In this document: positions 27,060-36,861 of the stretch, piece after piece | How the letters are laid out: every line of letters begins with the position of its first letter | Position numbering within the stretch: position 1 is the first letter of the stretch | NCBI GenBank assembly: GCA_021783515.1 | Contig: JAJXTV010000011.1 | Span: 1-64,000 of the forward strand | Source: Nitrospirota bacterium | GTDB taxonomy: Bacteria; Nitrospirota; Thermodesulfovibrionia; Thermodesulfovibrionales; UBA6898 | Reading direction: 5' to 3' | Length of the DNA: 64,000 nt | The notes under the pieces: generated by a model | What the model saw: only the letters and a program-made list of their open reading frames with translations | What the model was told of the DNA's origin: nothing | Database searches by the model: none | Position numbers and translations under genes: made by a program

Positions 27060-30000
27060 ATGGCGGCGAGGGGGAAAAGGATTTGCAGGATCATCGGCAT
27101 CGTTTCTGCTGCGGTTGTCTTCTCTGCCGCACTCCTGGTCTATCTCTTCTATCGTGATCTCGGGGAGGCGCTTGCCGGCCGTCTGAGCGACATGGCCTCT
27201 GCTGCCATCGGCCAGCGGGTCGATATAGGCGACATTTCGATCAGTCTTTCCCGGGGGATCGATATTGACGGCCTGCAGGTGCAAAACCCGGAGGGGTTCG
27301 CGAAGGGCAGGCTTCTTGTGGTTAAGAAGATATCCCTCGCCCCCGATTATCGCTCCTTTCTGAAGGGGGATATCCGTTTCAGAAAGATATCCGTCTCATC
27401 CCCGGCCCTGACGATCTCGAAAGACGGCCGGGGCAGGTCCAATATCTCGGACGGGCTGATGCGGTTCCTTTCGAAAAAGGGCACTACCCGGTACAGAATC
27501 GATGCGATAACGCTTGTCTCCGGCAGCGTGGACTTTAACGGTGATCCGCGGGTCCGGAACGAGGAAATCAATCTGGCCCTGACCGACCTTTCTTCGTATC
27601 CCCAGACAGAGACTGTCATCGAGGGCACGACCCTTTGGGCGGGTGTCAACAGAATTCGCCTGAAGGGTTGGGTGGCTCCGGCTGCCGATCCCAAGAGATT
27701 CGGGATCTCCCTCTCCGCGGCCGGCCTGACGCCGGCTCCCTTTCGGGAGTTCCTCGCGCGGCATCATATCGAAGCGGAAAAGGTGAGGGGAGATGCGCGT
27801 CTCAACGTTTCAGGAGATACGAAAAAGGGTGCTGCCGTCTCATTTGAGCTGCAGCTAAAGAGTCCCGGGACCCCTTTTTACCGGCGCAAAACGCTTGATA
27901 TCGGGCTGGCTGGAGACCTCGAGTATCAGATTTCTGACGATTCGGCCGACCTGAAGAGCCTTGCCCTGAGAGTAGGAGGGACGAGGGTGCTGAGCATGAA
28001 AGGGAGGCTCAGGGAGGTCATGGCGGGCCCGCTTTACGACCTGACGGCGAAGGTCGCAAACCTTGATCTGTCGTCCTTCGACATGATGAAAGGGATTGCG
28101 GTAACAGGGCTGGTCTCCTCGGATACGGTGGAGGTAAAGGGGCAGGGCATCCGCGCGCTTCCCTCGGTCACAGGGATCATGGAGATCAGAAACGGCTCGG
28201 TCGGCGCGAAGGGACTCGATGTCAGAGGTATCGGCGGCAGGATCAGGTTCTCCTCCGGAAGGGAGATGTCGGCGGATATGGACGGCTCCGCCCTGCTGGC
28301 GAGGGCCGCCGGCTATCTTTTGCCGAAGGCGGCCGCCGTACGGCTCTCCCTGAGGGCGCGCGGCCAGCTGCGAAATCCCGCGGTCTCGGCTTCGCTCACC
28401 GCGGAGCCCTCGGTTATCGAGACAGGGAGAGCAGATGAGATCTCCCTGGGGCTCCTTCACGTCACGGCGGATGGTTCGCTCCGCGGCGGGAATTTTTCCG
28501 TCAGGAGTTCTTTCGGGCTCACATCGATCGGTTATCGTGGTCACCGATTCAGGGGCCTCGGGGGAGACGCGGCTATCGGATACCGCGGGCGCACTCTTAA
28601 TCTTGATCACATGAAGATCAGGGCGGACGAATTTTCCCTCTCGGCGGAATCGCTTCTGGTGCGGCTGCCGGGCCCGGAAGAAGGCGTTTCGGTCCGGGGT
28701 GCGGGCATAAACGCGGCATACCCGTCCGAAAAAGCGGAGGTGAAAGGGCTGACGATCTCAGGGCGGCTTCGTACGGCAGGGAGCATCTCCGGCAGTTTTG
28801 ATATCTCGGCTGAGGCGGCGGCCTTCCGCGGCGCCGTCGCCGGCAATATCTCGGGAACGGCCGCGTTTTCGGGCACGTCATTCTCCCTTGCCGTCAGTCA
28901 TGCGGGCATCGGCGTCGGGGAAATAGCATTAACCGTGCAGGGCAGGACCGGGGGGGGGCCGTTTCCGCTGCGGCTCGAGGCGACTGCGGAGCATGTCGAT
29001 GCAGGGAAAATCCTGCCGCTCGTCATGAAGGAGAACCCGCGCTATCGCGTAATGGGAAACATCGAAAAAGCGGCATTTTCGGGGACGGCAGAATCGCCGG
29101 AATCTCTTTACGGCAGGCTCACCTCGGATATCCGGAAGCTGTCCGTGCTCGATGAAAAGGCAAAGCGGGACATCCTCAAAGACGCGTCGTTGCGGTCGGA
29201 AGTCGATCTCAGGGGAAAGGACTGCACGTTTACTACAGATGCCTCAGTCGGGAAGATTGAGGCGACAGTTTCGGGTGCGGCGGAACAGTTCCTCTCTGCG
29301 GACCGTTCGGTGCGCCTGCAGGTCCACCTGCCTGAGACCCCTGCGGCAGAGATACGGAATTCCTTCTGGGACGTTTTCCCTGATTCGCTCCTCTACGCCG
29401 GCCTGGAAGGCTCCCTTTCGTCCGACCTGGCGGTCAGATATGGCAAGGACGGTGCGGTTGCGGAGGGGAGCGTCTCTCTGAAGGGATTTACGCTGACCGG
29501 AGAAAACGGCGAATATTCGGTCGGGCCGGTGAGCGGCACAATCCCCCTAACATACGGGCAGGCGGGCGGAGAGGCGACGTCATCGGAGATGCCGGCCTTC
29601 GACCGTCCCGACTTCGAAGCGCTGAGTCGTCAATATGCCGGAGAATTCCGGGGCGAGGGCTACCGGAGAATCACGATCGGCTCTCTCCGGTACGGCTTCA
29701 GACTCCTAGACGACATGACCGTCTGGATAAAGCCGGGGCGCGGAGTCTTGGAGATAGGCCGGTTTAGTGCTAACATATTCGGCGGGAGGATGAGCGGCTC
29801 GGCGGAATTGGATCTGACGGAAGGGTTCCGTTACCGGGCGGGCGTCGTCCTGGAAGGCATGAGTCTGACGCGGCTTTGCGATGAGATCGAGCCGATCAAA
29901 GGGTACATCAGCGGTATGGTCGACGGCGTGGCCATGGTGAAGGGCTCGGGAGGCGGCATTCAGGGCCTGATCGGCAAGGCCGATTTCTGGACGTATGGCA

Positions 30001-30284
30001 CAAAACAGGAGAAGACTAAGATCAGCAGGGAATTTCTTCGAAAAGTGGGCGGCCCGTCGATGAAGTCGTATATCGGAGACAGGGGCTTCGATAAAGGCGA
30101 GATGGGCCTTTATCTCCAGAAAGGCTTCGTCATATTCAGGGAACTCGAGATCTCCAACAGGAACTTCTTCGGGATGCAGGACCTCTCGGTGAAGGTGGCT
30201 CCGCTGAGCAACAAAATTTCTCTCGAGGATCTCATGTGGTCTATGGTGCAGGCGGCAGAAAGGGCGGGGAAGAAGGGGGAGTGA
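27060..30284 (+). CDS. AsmA-like/TamB-type giant envelope protein
   Basis: 1074 residues with one N-terminal membrane anchor (IIGIVSAAVVFSAALLVYLFYRD) and then a very long beta-rich periplasmic body of repeated AsmA-type units. Typical fragments are VDIGDISISLSRGIDIDGLQVQNPEGF and SSFDMMKGIAVTGLVSS. AsmA-family proteins form grooved bridges that carry phospholipids between the inner and outer membrane. The next gene encodes a DUF1318 (YdbL-like) protein, as in the ydbH-ynbE-ydbL operon, so a YdbH-like role is inferred. AACAAT lies five bases before the ATG with no Shine-Dalgarno. Confidence 0.82.
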   Translation: MAARGKRICRIIGIVSAAVVFSAALLVYLFYRDLGEALAGRLSDMASAAIGQRVDIGDISISLSRGIDIDGLQVQNPEGFAKGRLLVVKKISLAPDYRSFLKGDIRFRKISVSSPALTISKDGRGRSNISDGLMRFLSKKGTTRYRIDAITLVSGSVDFNGDPRVRNEEINLALTDLSSYPQTETVIEGTTLWAGVNRIRLKGWVAPAADPKRFGISLSAAGLTPAPFREFLARHHIEAEKVRGDARLNVSGDTKKGAAVSFELQLKSPGTPFYRRKTLDIGLAGDLEYQISDDSADLKSLALRVGGTRVLSMKGRLREVMAGPLYDLTAKVANLDLSSFDMMKGIAVTGLVSSDTVEVKGQGIRALPSVTGIMEIRNGSVGAKGLDVRGIGGRIRFSSGREMSADMDGSALLARAAGYLLPKAAAVRLSLRARGQLRNPAVSASLTAEPSVIETGRADEISLGLLHVTADGSLRGGNFSVRSSFGLTSIGYRGHRFRGLGGDAAIGYRGRTLNLDHMKIRADEFSLSAESLLVRLPGPEEGVSVRGAGINAAYPSEKAEVKGLTISGRLRTAGSISGSFDISAEAAAFRGAVAGNISGTAAFSGTSFSLAVSHAGIGVGEIALTVQGRTGGGPFPLRLEATAEHVDAGKILPLVMKENPRYRVMGNIEKAAFSGTAESPESLYGRLTSDIRKLSVLDEKAKRDILKDASLRSEVDLRGKDCTFTTDASVGKIEATVSGAAEQFLSADRSVRLQVHLPETPAAEIRNSFWDVFPDSLLYAGLEGSLSSDLAVRYGKDGAVAEGSVSLKGFTLTGENGEYSVGPVSGTIPLTYGQAGGEATSSEMPAFDRPDFEALSRQYAGEFRGEGYRRITIGSLRYGFRLLDDMTVWIKPGRGVLEIGRFSANIFGGRMSGSAELDLTEGFRYRAGVVLEGMSLTRLCDEIEPIKGYISGMVDGVAMVKGSGGGIQGLIGKADFWTYGTKQEKTKISREFLRKVGGPSMKSYIGDRGFDKGEMGLYLQKGFVIFRELEISNRNFFGMQDLSVKVAPLSNKISLEDLMWSMVQAAERAGKKGE

Positions 30285-30317
30285 GGCCTTGAGGGGCATA
30301 GTTTCTCTGGCAGACAC

Positions 30318-30380
30318 TAACGTTGCAACCCGGCGGTGATATTGTATGCAACTGCGAGGTTAACTTTATAAGGAGCCGGC
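30318..30380 (+). repeat. Inverted-repeat element A (GTTGCA...TGCAAC) plus 15-mer
   Basis: CTAACGTTGCAACCCGGCGG then GATATTGTATGCAACTGCGAGG, flanked downstream by TTATAAGGAGCCGGC. GTTGCA and TGCAAC pair. The 45-bp core recurs at 55240-55286 and 62583-62622, each upstream of a gene in the same relative direction. A nine-codon reading frame begins at 30383, just after the 15-mer. Confidence 0.72.
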
Positions 30381-30434
30381 TTATGTCTATTCACGCAGAT
30401 TATGAGGGATAATTACAAGGAGGAGGATAAAGCG

Positions 30435-31067
30435 ATGAAGAAGAGAATCAGAATAGCGGCAGCGGTATTTCTGGCGATGGCCGCCGCGTGCGCGGTCATT
30501 ACGGTTAATATCTATTTCCCGGAAAAGGACGTGAAAGAGGCGTACAAGGAGCTCGAAAAAGATCTGATGACGCCGGGCGGTAAGCCGGCGGAGAAACCCG
30601 CGACAAGCCCTGAGAAGAAGTCGGGGCCGGAAAGCTCGATACGGTTCGAGTTCGTCTCTTCCGCCTACGCGCAGGAGACTGCGACGGCCGAAAAGATCGC
30701 GGAACTGGTAAAGAAGATGCCGGATGTCGTCAACGCCTACCGCGAGATGGGTGCGAGGATCGGCGACACCGACCGGCTGAGGGATTCCGGCGCGGTGGGG
30801 GAGGCCAATGACGGCCTTCTGGTCTCGCGCGGGGGAACGCTCACAGCGGGAGACAAAGCGATTATGGATGCCGAGAACACAAACAGAAAGACGGTGATTA
30901 ACGGAATGACGAAGGCGATCGTCAGGATCAACCGGCTTCCCGAAAGTGCCGACAACCTTAAGCAGGTGGCGCCGCAGGCTGCGGCCCAGTTCGCGGCGAT
31001 CAGGCGGGACGCGGCAAAAAATGGATGGTGGATACAGGACCCCAACGGCAACTGGCGAAAAAGGTAA
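30435..31067 (+). CDS. DUF1318 (YdbL-like) protein with N-terminal YnbE-like segment
   Basis: 210 residues with an N-terminal hydrophobic segment (AAAVFLAMAAACAVITVNIYFPEKD), possibly a signal peptide or a weak lipobox (Cys in AAAC). The C-terminal half is the DUF1318 domain: a helical region, then QFAAIRRDAAKNGWWIQDPNGNWRKR. Partners of YdbH in Escherichia coli are the small lipoprotein YnbE and the DUF1318 protein YdbL. The N-terminal ITVNIYFPEK strand resembles YnbE, so this gene may combine both partners. That fusion is inference. GGAGGATAAAGCG precedes the ATG at 30435. Confidence 0.82.
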   Translation: MKKRIRIAAAVFLAMAAACAVITVNIYFPEKDVKEAYKELEKDLMTPGGKPAEKPATSPEKKSGPESSIRFEFVSSAYAQETATAEKIAELVKKMPDVVNAYREMGARIGDTDRLRDSGAVGEANDGLLVSRGGTLTAGDKAIMDAENTNRKTVINGMTKAIVRINRLPESADNLKQVAPQAAAQFAAIRRDAAKNGWWIQDPNGNWRKR

Positions 31068-31079
31068 GGGAGAAAAGTA

Positions 31080-31631
31080 ATGCTGACGAAGAACATTGAA
31101 GAGGCCTTAAACGGACAACTGAGTCGGGAACTGTACTCGGCCTATCTGTACCTTTCCATGTCGGCCCACTCGACGAACATCGGACTGAAGGGCTTTGCGA
31201 ACTGGTTCATGGTCCAGTATCACGAGGAGATGTTCCACGCGATGAAATTCTATGAATACATCAACCTGCAGGGCGGCAAGGTCGCGCTCACGGCACTGGC
31301 TCAGCCGCCGGCGGAGTTCGAGTCGCCCCTGGAGATGTTTACGAAGACGCTCGAACACGAGCGGTTCATCACGAAATCGATCAACGGGCTGATGGAACTC
31401 GCGATAGCCGAAAAGGACCATGCCACCCAGATCTTTCTGCAGTGGTACGTGACCGAGCAGGTGGAAGAAGAGAGCAACGACAACGAGATTATCGCCCGGC
31501 TCCGCATCGCCGGGAGCGACCCTCAGGCGCTTATGATGCTCGACCGGGAGTTGGCGGCCAGGATGACGACCATTCCTACCGAGTTCAGCAAGGGGGTGCA
31601 GGCGGCTGCTGCCAAAGGCCCCGCCGCATGA
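31080..31631 (+). CDS. ftnA: Non-heme ferritin
   Basis: 183 residues forming a four-helix ferritin. Ferroxidase ligands are in RELYSAYLYLSM (Glu17), HEEMFHAMKFYEY (Glu50, His53) and the helix-3 region LEHERFITKSI (Glu94-region) and EEESND. It stores iron in a 24-meric shell and protects against Fenton chemistry. It is 12 bp after the DUF1318 gene with a GGGAG ribosome site and is probably cotranscribed. Confidence 0.93.
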   Translation: MLTKNIEEALNGQLSRELYSAYLYLSMSAHSTNIGLKGFANWFMVQYHEEMFHAMKFYEYINLQGGKVALTALAQPPAEFESPLEMFTKTLEHERFITKSINGLMELAIAEKDHATQIFLQWYVTEQVEEESNDNEIIARLRIAGSDPQALMMLDRELAARMTTIPTEFSKGVQAAAAKGPAA

Positions 31632-31702
31632 CGATTATGAGCTTCCGGGCGGCCGGCGCCGTTTCGACGAGGGGGCGCGACCTTCCGCTCGCCCCTCTTC
31701 GT

Positions 31703-32074
31703 TCAGACGTACTGGATGGAGACCTCGTAGATAATTGCGGAGTGACCGGAAGAGGGGCTTTCTCCTTCACAGGAGAGATCTCCCTTTGCCACTTTCTTTC
31801 GGTTCCCGATCATGCCGGTGATGACCGGAGTCAGATCGAAGCCGCCGTCGAGACAGTCTTTGCTCAGGCAGTCGACACGGAAAAAAGCATAACTGGACGG
31901 GAAAAAATTCACCGTCCGCGCAAGCGCCTGCTTGATCCCTTTCTGATTGTACGTCATGTTGACGACGATCTGCGCGACCTGGGGGAATTGCGCGGCGACA
32001 AGACCCGCGTCGATCCTCTGCTGATTTCTTTCTGTTCTCGTGGCGTTCTTTCTGCTGTTCCTGGTATTCTGCAT
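31703..32074 (-). CDS. Conserved hypothetical protein
   Basis: 123 residues. A basic Asn/Arg-rich N-terminus precedes a region with an acidic Cys pair: AFFRVDCLSKDCLDGGFDLTPVI and KGDLSCEGE, ending HSAIIYEVSIQYV. I do not recognise a function. The Cys cluster suggests metal or disulfide binding. The start is fixed by GGAGG a few bases before the ATG at 32074. It converges with ferritin. Confidence 0.68.
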   Translation of the reverse strand: MQNTRNSRKNATRTERNQQRIDAGLVAAQFPQVAQIVVNMTYNQKGIKQALARTVNFFPSSYAFFRVDCLSKDCLDGGFDLTPVITGMIGNRKKVAKGDLSCEGESPSSGHSAIIYEVSIQYV

Positions 32075-32085
32075 ATTCCTCCAAA

Positions 32086-32117
32086 ATGAAAAGGCCTCCC
32101 CCGCGGAGGAGGCCTTC
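32086..32117 (-). terminator. Rho-independent terminator after cspA
   Basis: On the minus strand AAGGCCTCC and GGAGGCCTT pair, followed by TTCATTTT. It lies between the cold-shock gene and the next minus-strand gene. Confidence 0.75.
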
Positions 32118-32125
32118 CCGTCTAA

Positions 32126-32326
32126 TTAGAGTTTTACCACATTGACCGCTTTGGGGCCTTTGGGGCCTTTTTCAACGTCAAAGCTGACCTTGTCACCTTC
32201 TGCAAGGCTCTTGAAGCCGTTGCCCTGGATGGACGTGTGGTGGACAAACACGTCGCTTCCGTCTTCGCTGGTGATAAAGCCGAAGCCTTTGCTGTCGTTA
32301 AACCACTTTACTGTTCCTTGTGCCAT
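32126..32326 (-). CDS. Cold-shock protein, CspA family
   Basis: 66-residue single-stranded nucleic-acid-binding OB-fold. RNP motifs KGFGFIT and VFVHHTSI are intact, and the C-terminus has the usual GPKAVNV strand. It acts as an RNA chaperone. AGGAGGTAAAAG lies before the ATG. A terminator-like hairpin in the leader (32374-32408) suggests a long or attenuated 5' UTR. Confidence 0.96.
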   Translation of the reverse strand: MAQGTVKWFNDSKGFGFITSEDGSDVFVHHTSIQGNGFKSLAEGDKVSFDVEKGPKGPKAVNVVKL

Positions 32327-32373
32327 TTCTTTTACCTCCTTCTCTGTAAACTCAAATCTCAGAAGGTCTCAAG

Positions 32374-32408
32374 AAAAAAAGGCCACAAAGTCAAAAGTCT
32401 TTGTGGCC
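32374..32408 (-). terminator. Terminator hairpin upstream of cspA
   Basis: On the minus strand GGCCACAAAG and CTTTGTGGCC form a 10-bp stem with an 8-base loop, followed by seven T. It ends the 32507 transcript, or serves as an attenuator in the cspA leader, 48 bp before the start codon. Confidence 0.82.
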
Positions 32409-32506
32409 TCTGGAATCGCAAAAACTTCTAAAATTCTGAAGTGAGTATAACACACCCTGAAGCATTATTCAAGAAAAAAAACGCGTTTCTGTCTGCACGG
32501 GCGATG

Positions 32507-32833
32507 TTACGACTGCCCTCTCGTGCGCGCTGCGCTCTTCCCTATCTTCTTTGAGACAAACGCGGCGAGCAGTCCGGCCGTGATAAAGCCCTGCACGGAC
32601 GAAGTAAGGACGACCATCGTGGAGAGTCCTTCATCGTCTTTCAGAAGGCCGAACGGGTCGTAGCGGGCTTCGAGGTAAAGGAAAACGTTGACGCCGATCC
32701 AGGGGAGAAACTCCAATAGCGCACCTTTTATATAGGCATTTTCGACGAAGAGCAGTTTTCCCTTGAATACCTTCAGCAGCAGGACCGGCAGGACACCAAG
32801 AACGAGCCCCACCAGAAAACCCCAAAGATTCAT
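32507..32833 (-). CDS. Small membrane protein of unknown function
   Basis: 108 residues with three or four hydrophobic stretches: WGFLVGLVLGVLPVLLLKVF, YIKGALLEFLPWIGVNVFLYL and SVQGFITAGLLAAFV. Charged loops contain DDEG and KKIGKSAARTRG. Not recognised. CATAAT stands five bases before the ATG and no Shine-Dalgarno is visible. Confidence 0.6.
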   Translation of the reverse strand: MNLWGFLVGLVLGVLPVLLLKVFKGKLLFVENAYIKGALLEFLPWIGVNVFLYLEARYDPFGLLKDDEGLSTMVVLTSSVQGFITAGLLAAFVSKKIGKSAARTRGQS

Positions 32834-33047
32834 CCTCAATTATGCGGCATCCGGGCGGGAGGATGCAGCGAGAGATTGTATCGTGTGAAAAGAGGCCGCA
32901 ATTCTTTTTCTTGACAGACTCTTATGAAAGCTGATAGGCTTAATAAACACAACTGCAGTACCTGGATGAAAACCACGTCATCGTAAGCCCTCGAGCACAC
33001 CTGGCTTTTTTCCCCGAACGCAGAATACAATGTTTCAAAAGGAGTCT

Positions 33048-34403
<1,356 letters not shown>

Positions 34404-34470
34404 CATCTCGAAAATCAGGGGCGGCCCGTCCGCCCCTGCAAGTGCGCTTTCTACAAGGAAAAACAAACTC

Positions 34471-34499
34471 TTTACTTTATTAAATGGACCGGGTATACT
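34471..34499 (+). promoter_or_regulatory. Sigma-70-type promoter TTTACT-N17-TATACT
   Basis: The boxes are spaced by 17 bases and the -10 is 11 bases before the ATG at 34511. The leader would be only a few bases, with no Shine-Dalgarno. Confidence 0.6.
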
Positions 34500-34510
34500 A
34501 AAAGCAATCC

Positions 34511-34843
34511 ATGAAGCGAAGCACCCTCATAGGTATCTTTATCCTTCTCCTCTCCCTGAGTTTTCTCTTTGCGGCGTCGGGGGTGAGGGCAGAAACAAAG
34601 GAAACCCAAAAGGGCCTTGCCGCGGTCCTCAACCTCAAAGCAGCCAGCCCGATCAGCCAAAAGACCGATTCCGAGTCTGAAATGGTCCGCCAGGCCAGGG
34701 CGCTGAAACAGGTCTGCGTTTCTCTCAGTCAGGGACTCGACGCCTTCCTCGATATGAAATCGCCTTACCAGGACGAAATCAAAACGAGGAACAGACGCGA
34801 AGATATCCGCGCGGTGATCGGGTTCCATTTCATGATGCAGTAG
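34511..34843 (+). CDS. Secreted hypothetical protein
   Basis: 110 residues with a clear signal peptide (FILLLSLSFLFAASGVRAE). The mature part is helical with a single Cys (LKQVCVSLSQGLDAFLDM). Not recognised. It has its own promoter and does not belong to the helicase operon. Confidence 0.62.
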   Translation: MKRSTLIGIFILLLSLSFLFAASGVRAETKETQKGLAAVLNLKAASPISQKTDSESEMVRQARALKQVCVSLSQGLDAFLDMKSPYQDEIKTRNRREDIRAVIGFHFMMQ

Positions 34844-34918
34844 CAGGTCCGGACTCTTGCTTGCCCGAAAACCCGCAACGTCTTGGCGATCTCCGCGGGG
34901 TTTCTAGATATCCGGGTC

Positions 34919-35038
34919 TTATATCCTGCTCCTGTCGTTTTTGAAAGAAGAATCCTTATGTTTTTGCGGAGGGGAAAAGAAAACGGTTAACGCCCATATC
35001 ACGATTCCCAACCCGACCATTGTCAGAATGACATCCAT
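34919..35038 (-). CDS. Single-membrane-helix microprotein
   Basis: 39 residues: MDVILTMVGLGIVIWALTVFF followed by a basic-polar tail. The start is supported by GGGAGG nine bases before the ATG, so a longer upstream frame is not needed. Small membrane proteins of this kind often regulate membrane enzymes. Function unknown. Confidence 0.5.
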   Translation of the reverse strand: MDVILTMVGLGIVIWALTVFFSPPQKHKDSSFKNDRSRI

Positions 35039-35152
35039 CCCGTTCCTCCCTGTCACACGCCATGGCAGTACGACAAAAGCAGCGAAGGCAATAACCATCG
35101 CCCCACCGTCTCTATTCCCCATGTGATCCGCAAGGGGCTGACTCCATTGCAG

Positions 35153-36157
35153 CTACCGCGGCTTGTTCTCATACATGCGGAAGTCGGCCTCCTTTATCAC
35201 TTCCATCAAATCTTTTCCCTGCTCGAATACCGCGCATCCCACGCTGACGGACAACCGGTAGTCATGGTCGGCATGTTCCCGGTTCCAGCTTGACAGATGC
35301 TCATTGACGCGGGTGGTCAGGGCATCGCATGTCCCGGAATCCGTCTCCAGGGTGAGCACGAGAAATTCATCCCCCCCGAAACGCACCAGGAGGTCCGAGG
35401 ACCTGACGGATTTGCTCAATGTCGCCGCGCATTCGCGCAGTATCCAGTCTCCGATCAAATGACCGTAGACATCGTTTATTTGCTTGAAGTTGTCGATGTC
35501 CATAATGACGATCGAAAACTTGTCTCCATAACGCTTGGTCCGCTCAATTTCGTTGGCGATTATTTCATTGAAGAAATTTCTGTTATACACGCCTGTCAGG
35601 GAGTCCCGTACCGCCATTGTCTTAAGCCTGTCCTGAGTCAGCCGCAGACTGTGTACCAGTGTGACAACATGTTCGTAAACCTCCGTCACCGGGTCTTTGA
35701 AAACAGCTTCCTGATAGACCTCGCACTCGGTGCAGCTCTTATATTTGATCGCAAATTCGCCCTGTGCTTTCCCCCCGCACATGGTCCCCGCCACCAGCCA
35801 GCAGCGCACATCGCGGTTGCCGTGCGCGGGACAGCCCTTGTTCGAGCAGTTCTTCTTTTCCCAGCATTTCACCTCGCTTTCTTTTAATATCCAGCGAAGC
35901 CACTCTTCCCATGAGGCGTCGGCCTCTTTCAGTGATAACTCAATAAACAATCTGAGGTCGCGGGTCAGGTTTTTCAGCGCCATAACCAGGGGATGATTGT
36001 TGTCCATAAGATGCCATACCTCCCTGCTTTGATCTGCAAACACCATATTCAGAAAAGGACCGGCATCACAAAAAAGTGGTGTCCGCCCTTCTCTTGCCCA
36101 GATGTCCGGATACTTTGCTTCATACATCCTGAGACGAAAGCGTCTCTGCATCCTCAC
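35153..36157 (-). CDS. GGDEF diguanylate cyclase with N-terminal Cys-rich domain
   Basis: 334 residues. An N-terminal helical region (1-95), then a Cys-rich module (CWEKKNCSNKGCP, RCWLVAGTMCGG, CTECEVYQ) like the small protein at 3296-3595, followed by a GGDEF domain (DSLTGVYNRNFFNE and intact RFGGDEFLVL). No I-site RxxD is seen just upstream of the GGDEF motif. The Cys module may sense redox state or metals and set c-di-GMP synthesis. The start is uncertain because several in-frame ATGs lie in the first 20 residues. Confidence 0.88.
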   Translation of the reverse strand: MRMQRRFRLRMYEAKYPDIWAREGRTPLFCDAGPFLNMVFADQSREVWHLMDNNHPLVMALKNLTRDLRLFIELSLKEADASWEEWLRWILKESEVKCWEKKNCSNKGCPAHGNRDVRCWLVAGTMCGGKAQGEFAIKYKSCTECEVYQEAVFKDPVTEVYEHVVTLVHSLRLTQDRLKTMAVRDSLTGVYNRNFFNEIIANEIERTKRYGDKFSIVIMDIDNFKQINDVYGHLIGDWILRECAATLSKSVRSSDLLVRFGGDEFLVLTLETDSGTCDALTTRVNEHLSSWNREHADHDYRLSVSVGCAVFEQGKDLMEVIKEADFRMYENKPR

Positions 36158-36175
36158 CCTTCAGTCGGGTCCGAG

Positions 36176-36211
36176 AAGAGCACGGCCACCACTTGGTGGG
36201 CTGCTCTTGTT
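36176..36211. other. Long hairpin with flanking T-tract
   Basis: AAGAGCA...TGCTCTT with an inner CCACCA/TGGTGG stem is followed on the plus strand by GTTTT. No plus-strand gene lies just upstream, so it may be the leader structure of the minus-strand GGDEF gene or a residual terminator. The flanking 36158-36442 region has no gene. Confidence 0.45.
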
Positions 36212-36442
36212 TTCACCTTACTCCCGCCCCCGGAGAGCTGTCAACTTCAAAGTTGAATTCACATCCGAGGCAATAACCGTCGGTTTAGGTGGCGGTCATT
36301 CCCCTGTCAGGCCATTTCCAGAATGAAATCCGGCATGTCCCTCCTCACGAGCCGTCGCATTCCCCGCTGAAAAAAAAGGTTGATGGATTTCCGCGCGGCA
36401 TAGTGTATAATCTGCTCAAATATTCCACAACGAGGGGGACCC

Positions 36443-36850
36443 ATGAAGAGACGTCTCGCAGTCGCCGTACTCATTTTGTCCGTTGTCGCATTGATCTTCG
36501 GCCAGGCCGCGGTCGCCGCAGATTCCGTCAAGGACGCAAAGGCTGCCTACTCGCAGTTTGTGAAGGCTGCGAAGGCAAAGAAGATGGAAGAGGTGAAGAA
36601 ACTCCTGGCAAAGGACGCATTGAGCGATCTCGAAAAGGACAATATGCTGGATCTCTTCACGGAGATGCAGGCTGAAATCAAACCCGAGACGATCAAGGCG
36701 GCGAAGGCCGACGTGACAGGATCGATGGTGGTTCTGAAGATCGAGCAGGTGGAAAAGACGAAGGAGGGGACCTCAACGACAAAGATGACGGTGTATATGG
36801 TCAAGGAAGGCGGAAAGTGGAAAGTCGGGAAGCCCGAGGGCGCCAAGTAG
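36443..36850 (+). CDS. Secreted NTF2-like/DUF4878-type small protein
   Basis: 135 residues: signal peptide (VLILSVVALIFGQAAVAAD), a helical mature region (KDAKAAYSQFVKAAKAKKMEEVKKLLAKDALSDLEK) and strands ending MTVYMVKEGGKWKVGKPEG. The helix plus beta-sheet ending in GGKWKV resembles NTF2-like DUF4878 lipoproteins. GAGGGGG precedes the ATG and TATAAT lies 32 bases upstream of it. Function unknown. Confidence 0.68.
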   Translation: MKRRLAVAVLILSVVALIFGQAAVAADSVKDAKAAYSQFVKAAKAKKMEEVKKLLAKDALSDLEKDNMLDLFTEMQAEIKPETIKAAKADVTGSMVVLKIEQVEKTKEGTSTTKMTVYMVKEGGKWKVGKPEGAK

Positions 36851-36861
36851 CGCGGGTCTTT

